Assembly (NCBI GenBank): GCA_965233675.1
Contig: OZ247498.1
Span: 558,001-622,000 of the forward strand
Reading direction: 5' to 3'
Length of the DNA stretch: 64,000 bases
Source: SZUA-309 sp965233675
GTDB taxonomy: Bacteria > Pseudomonadota > Gammaproteobacteria > Pseudomonadales > Azotimanducaceae
This document shows positions 63,239 to 64,000 of this stretch, piece after piece. Numbering within the stretch: position 1 is the stretch's first letter; each line of letters opens with the position of its first letter. The notes beneath the pieces were generated by a model. That model was given only the letters and a program-made list of their open reading frames with translations, was not told the origin of the DNA and did no database searches. The position numbers were made by a program, and so were the translations under genes.

Positions 63239-63616
63239 TCAGTCCCAGCGCCCGGTGATGTACTGCGCCACTCCGACTGCGTTGCCTTCGGGATCTTCAA
63301 AATAGGCAATCTCGCCAACGCCTTCCAGAAAGTAGGGCTGCATCAGTACTCTGCCACCGGCATTGACGGCTGCCTCGAGCGTGGCGCCGATATTTTCGAC
63401 CGCAAACGTGTTCTCGAACCCGAAGATCGGTTTGCCCGGTGCGAGTTCTCTGCGTTCGTGCAGCGCGCCGACGAACCCTTCTCCCGCATTGAAGATCTGA
63501 TAGAAATTCGGTGGCCCGTAGGGCGTAAACTCCCAGTCGAAAACCGTCTCGTAAAACCGCTTGGCGGTCTGCACATCATCTGCGTTCAGTGCGAAATGTC
63601 GAAATCTGGCTGGCAC
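63239..63616 (-). CDS. VOC (glyoxalase-like) family protein
   Basis: A 125-residue single VOC domain. The first repeat starts FRHFALNADDVQTAKRFYETVFDWEF; the second includes VNAGGRVLMQPYFLEGVGEIAYFEDPEGNAVGVAQ with the metal-ligand Glu. Similar proteins act as lyases or resistance factors; no substrate is evident. Confidence 0.85.
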   Translation of the reverse strand: MPARFRHFALNADDVQTAKRFYETVFDWEFTPYGPPNFYQIFNAGEGFVGALHERRELAPGKPIFGFENTFAVENIGATLEAAVNAGGRVLMQPYFLEGVGEIAYFEDPEGNAVGVAQYITGRWD

Positions 63617-63728
63617 GTCTCTCTCCCTGGAAAATCGATCCCGATAATATCGGCGTGCGGCAGAGACAGGGTAGCGACATTACGACACAATTTGTCGCGA
63701 TCGCGCCAGCGGCCGGCGGTGTGCGCCC

Positions 63729-64000
63729 TCAGGAAGCCCGTCGGTCCAGCATGTTCCCGTGTCTGAGCAGATCCAGCACCCGGGCCCGCCGTTCGGTGGG
63801 TTTGTGTTGCCAGAACGAGTGGTCGAACGCGGGCCGCTCGACCCGGTGGATCACGCCCATGGCGGTGGGCTGTGGTGACTTCATGCCAAGCAGCATCTGC
63901 GCGATGACGGGATTGCGCTCGTCATGCACGAGCAGGTCGGATTCGTTCACCCCGCCGTCGCCGAGAGACACCGATTCCAGCGTGAGTGTGGCGGGATTCA
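63729..64000 (-). CDS. 2-oxoacid:ferredoxin oxidoreductase beta subunit, partial (C-terminus)
   Basis: The open frame continues off the window on its 5' side. The visible residues (NPATLTLESVSLGDGG, SDLLVHDERNPVIAQMLLGM, PTAMGVIHRVERPAFD) match the C-terminal end of the thiamine-diphosphate-binding beta subunit of KorB/2-oxoacid oxidoreductases, which often ends with such HDE...P-AMGV segments. The alpha subunit would lie outside the window. Confidence 0.7.
   Translation of the reverse strand, partial: NPATLTLESVSLGDGGVNESDLLVHDERNPVIAQMLLGMKSPQPTAMGVIHRVERPAFDHSFWQHKPTERRARVLDLLRHGNMLDRRAS

Overview
The window is a dense, GC-rich (roughly 60 %) bacterial chromosome segment with no rRNA, tRNA, CRISPR array or intact mobile element that I can recognise. 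Gene content (two kinds of outer-membrane porin, OmpW, CPA2 antiporter, class I fumarase, AroG-type DAHP synthase, RND efflux, several acyl-CoA enzymes, GMC oxidoreductase) points to an aerobic or microaerobic heterotrophic gammaproteobacterium, probably marine or soil. That placement is inference, not proof.

Layout. (1) 0.2-7 kb: a small secreted protein, a two-component system whose histidine kinase has a periplasmic binding-protein-like sensor, and divergently a DUF3011-porin fusion, a DcaP-type porin and an exported glutaminase, which together look like an amide or amino-acid scavenging module. A perfect 10-bp inverted repeat lies between the divergent halves. (2) 7-17 kb: thrS, a KefB/C-type antiporter, an acyl-CoA ligase, an exported amidohydrolase, and a translationally coupled acyl-CoA dehydrogenase plus APH-type kinase. 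(3) 17-34 kb: mostly housekeeping (argE-like deacylase, M19 dipeptidase, fumarase, DAHP synthase) mixed with two paralogous membrane-anchored small proteins (17.2 and 30.2 kb), a Rossmann (SLOG-like) protein with four TM segments, OmpW with a perfect FNR/Anr box upstream, a giant PD40-amidohydrolase fusion, a CBS protein, an SDR and a GMC/subunit-3 dehydrogenase pair. (4) 34.3-43.9 kb: an accessory, partly decaying region with small membrane proteins, a sterol-desaturase-family hydroxylase, three gene remnants (sulfotransferase, P-loop kinase, Stf0-type sulfotransferase), a paralogous pair of membrane-anchored proteins, a stand-alone EF-Ts N-terminal-type domain, a LysR/pirin divergent pair and an ArgG-related ligase. 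(5) 44-56 kb: SDR, DUF3667 protein, a biotin-dependent acyl-CoA carboxylase (beta then alpha subunit), a duplicated beta-barrel, GST and GFA proteins, a frameshifted TIR-TM-TPR gene, and an enoyl-CoA hydratase plus ACAD10/11-like dehydrogenase operon. (6) 56-64 kb: two small lipoproteins, a FadR-type regulator/RND adaptor/RND permease operon with operator-like palindromes, a VOC/AraC pair, and the C-terminus of a 2-oxoacid:ferredoxin oxidoreductase beta subunit running off the window.

Two themes recur. Short tandem repeats (9, 15, 16 and 21 bp units) sit at gene termini or linkers in at least six places. Convergent genes end within 0-45 bp of each other, with no classical hairpin plus T-tract terminators.
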